Below, one piece after another: positions 5,828 through 6,514 of a DNA stretch of 6,514 bases. Positions within the stretch are counted from its first letter, which is position 1; each line of letters begins with the position of its first letter. Made by a program: the position numbers and the translations under genes. Where the stretch lies: positions 1 through 6,514 of the forward strand of contig JAGHTQ010000004.1 in assembly GCA_018065295.1 (NCBI GenBank), read 5' to 3'. The notes under the pieces are model-generated. The model was not told the DNA's origin. It was given only the letters and a program-made list of their open reading frames with translations, and did no database searches. The DNA is from Candidatus Colimonas fimequi (GTDB lineage: Bacteria > Bacillota > Clostridia > Peptostreptococcales > Anaerovoracaceae).

Positions 5828-6514
5828 ATGGCATTTGTTCAGAAACAGCCTCGCAAATGGGGTGACCGCAGAGACGGTGTTTGGGTCAAGGATGTTCCTG
5901 GTTTAAACAAGGTTATGACTTGTCTGTTCCCTAAGAGAACAGAGTCCGAAGTGTGCCTTCAGCAGGATATTGATGTTACAGAATTACTTAAATATATAGA
6001 AGAAAAGAACGCTAATAATCCAGAGTACAAGACAACTCTTTTCCACTGCTTCGTTACAATGGTAGCAAGAGTTGTTAACGAGAGACCCAAGCTCAATCGC
6101 TTCATCCAGGGTGCTCGTACATACGAACGTGACGAAATCACAATCAGCTTCGTCGCTAAGAGACGTTTCACTGATCACAGCGAAGAATCTCTCATGGTTT
6201 ACAAAGCAAAGGGCGAACATACTCTAGCTGACGTAAGCAAGAGAATCGTTGGTGACGTTCACGAAATGCGTCAGAAGGACGCAACTGACGGAATCGACAA
6301 AATTCTTGACGTTGTTGGCGGACTGCCACGTCCACTTCTCATGGGCGTTGTTAAGCTTGTTAGAATTGTTGACTTCTGGGGCAAGAAACCTATTTTCCTA
6401 AGTGACGGCGACGCTAACTACACAACAGTGCTTCTTTCAAATCTGGGAAGCATCAAGTGCCCATCAGTTTATCACCATCTGAACAATTACGGCACTAACT
6501 CAGTTATGATTACA
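5828..6514 (+). CDS. Stand-alone 2-oxoacid dehydrogenase E2-type acyltransferase (CAT fold), 3' truncated
   Basis: The first 229 residues are present and the frame runs off the right edge. The protein resembles the catalytic domain of dihydrolipoamide acyltransferases and chloramphenicol acetyltransferase: a DIDVTELL strand-helix at 47-54, a helix ending in NERPKLNRF (84-92), the ITISFVAKRRF strand (104-114), and the TTVLLSNLGSIKCPSVYHHL segment (199-218), which in E2 cores shortly precedes the active-site HxxxDG motif. That motif would lie beyond the edge, so catalysis cannot be judged. There is no lipoyl domain, swinging linker or E3-binding domain before the core, so this is not an ordinary E2 subunit. 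ATG 5828 has AAAGGAAA (5811-5818) at about ten bases. A GTG at 5804 is in frame, with AAGGG at 5793-5797, but that site lies at or before the predicted transcription start, so the ATG is preferred. The acyl donor and acceptor are unknown. Confidence 0.8.
   Translation, partial: MAFVQKQPRKWGDRRDGVWVKDVPGLNKVMTCLFPKRTESEVCLQQDIDVTELLKYIEEKNANNPEYKTTLFHCFVTMVARVVNERPKLNRFIQGARTYERDEITISFVAKRRFTDHSEESLMVYKAKGEHTLADVSKRIVGDVHEMRQKDATDGIDKILDVVGGLPRPLLMGVVKLVRIVDFWGKKPIFLSDGDANYTTVLLSNLGSIKCPSVYHHLNNYGTNSVMIT

Noticed and set aside
5959..6220. Two overlapping minus-strand open frames inside the acyltransferase gene
   Set aside because: Both are antisense to a continuous coding frame with clear E2-type features; their translations have no identifiable motif.

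Overview
The window looks like a chromosomal segment from an anaerobic, moderate-GC Firmicute, probably a gut or oral Clostridia-type organism. This is inferred from three things: a long [4Fe-4S]/flavin enoate-reductase-type protein, purine-rich Shine-Dalgarno sites (AGGAG, AAGGAG), and dense packing with short intergenic gaps. No rRNA, tRNA, insertion sequence, CRISPR array or phage gene was seen, and the exact genus cannot be read from the sequence.

Layout from left to right. (1) 39-2072, minus strand: a 677-residue old-yellow-enzyme/FadH-type oxidoreductase with an FMN barrel, a four-cysteine [4Fe-4S] motif and FAD and NAD(P) domains. It has its own putative extended -10 promoter just upstream. 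(2) 2171-2204: a 13-bp perfect hairpin that probably terminates the transcript arriving from the right. (3) 2240-3703, minus: a 487-residue YjiH-family/Gate-domain membrane protein. (4) 3724-4671, minus: a manganese ureohydrolase (agmatinase/guanidino-acid hydrolase), 20 bp upstream of the membrane gene and almost certainly in one operon with it. (5) 4672-4864: a divergent control region with a 22-bp perfect-armed palindrome and back-to-back promoter candidates. (6) 4865-5752, plus: a LysR-family regulator. (7) 5828 to the right edge, plus: a stand-alone acyltransferase of the 2-oxoacid dehydrogenase E2 catalytic / chloramphenicol acetyltransferase fold, cut off by the window, with a good sigma-A-like promoter in front.

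The most coherent unit is the divergent lysR <-> ureohydrolase-membrane protein module. It has the classic architecture of an inducible catabolic operon: the regulator senses a substrate, the membrane protein may move substrate or product, and the hydrolase releases urea from a guanidino compound. The substrate (agmatine, 4-guanidinobutyrate, 3-guanidinopropionate or another guanidine) cannot be settled from the sequence. The oxidoreductase on the left and the acyltransferase on the right appear to be separate transcription units. Apart from the unsolved role of the YjiH-family protein, the genes belong to known families. No clearly novel system is visible.
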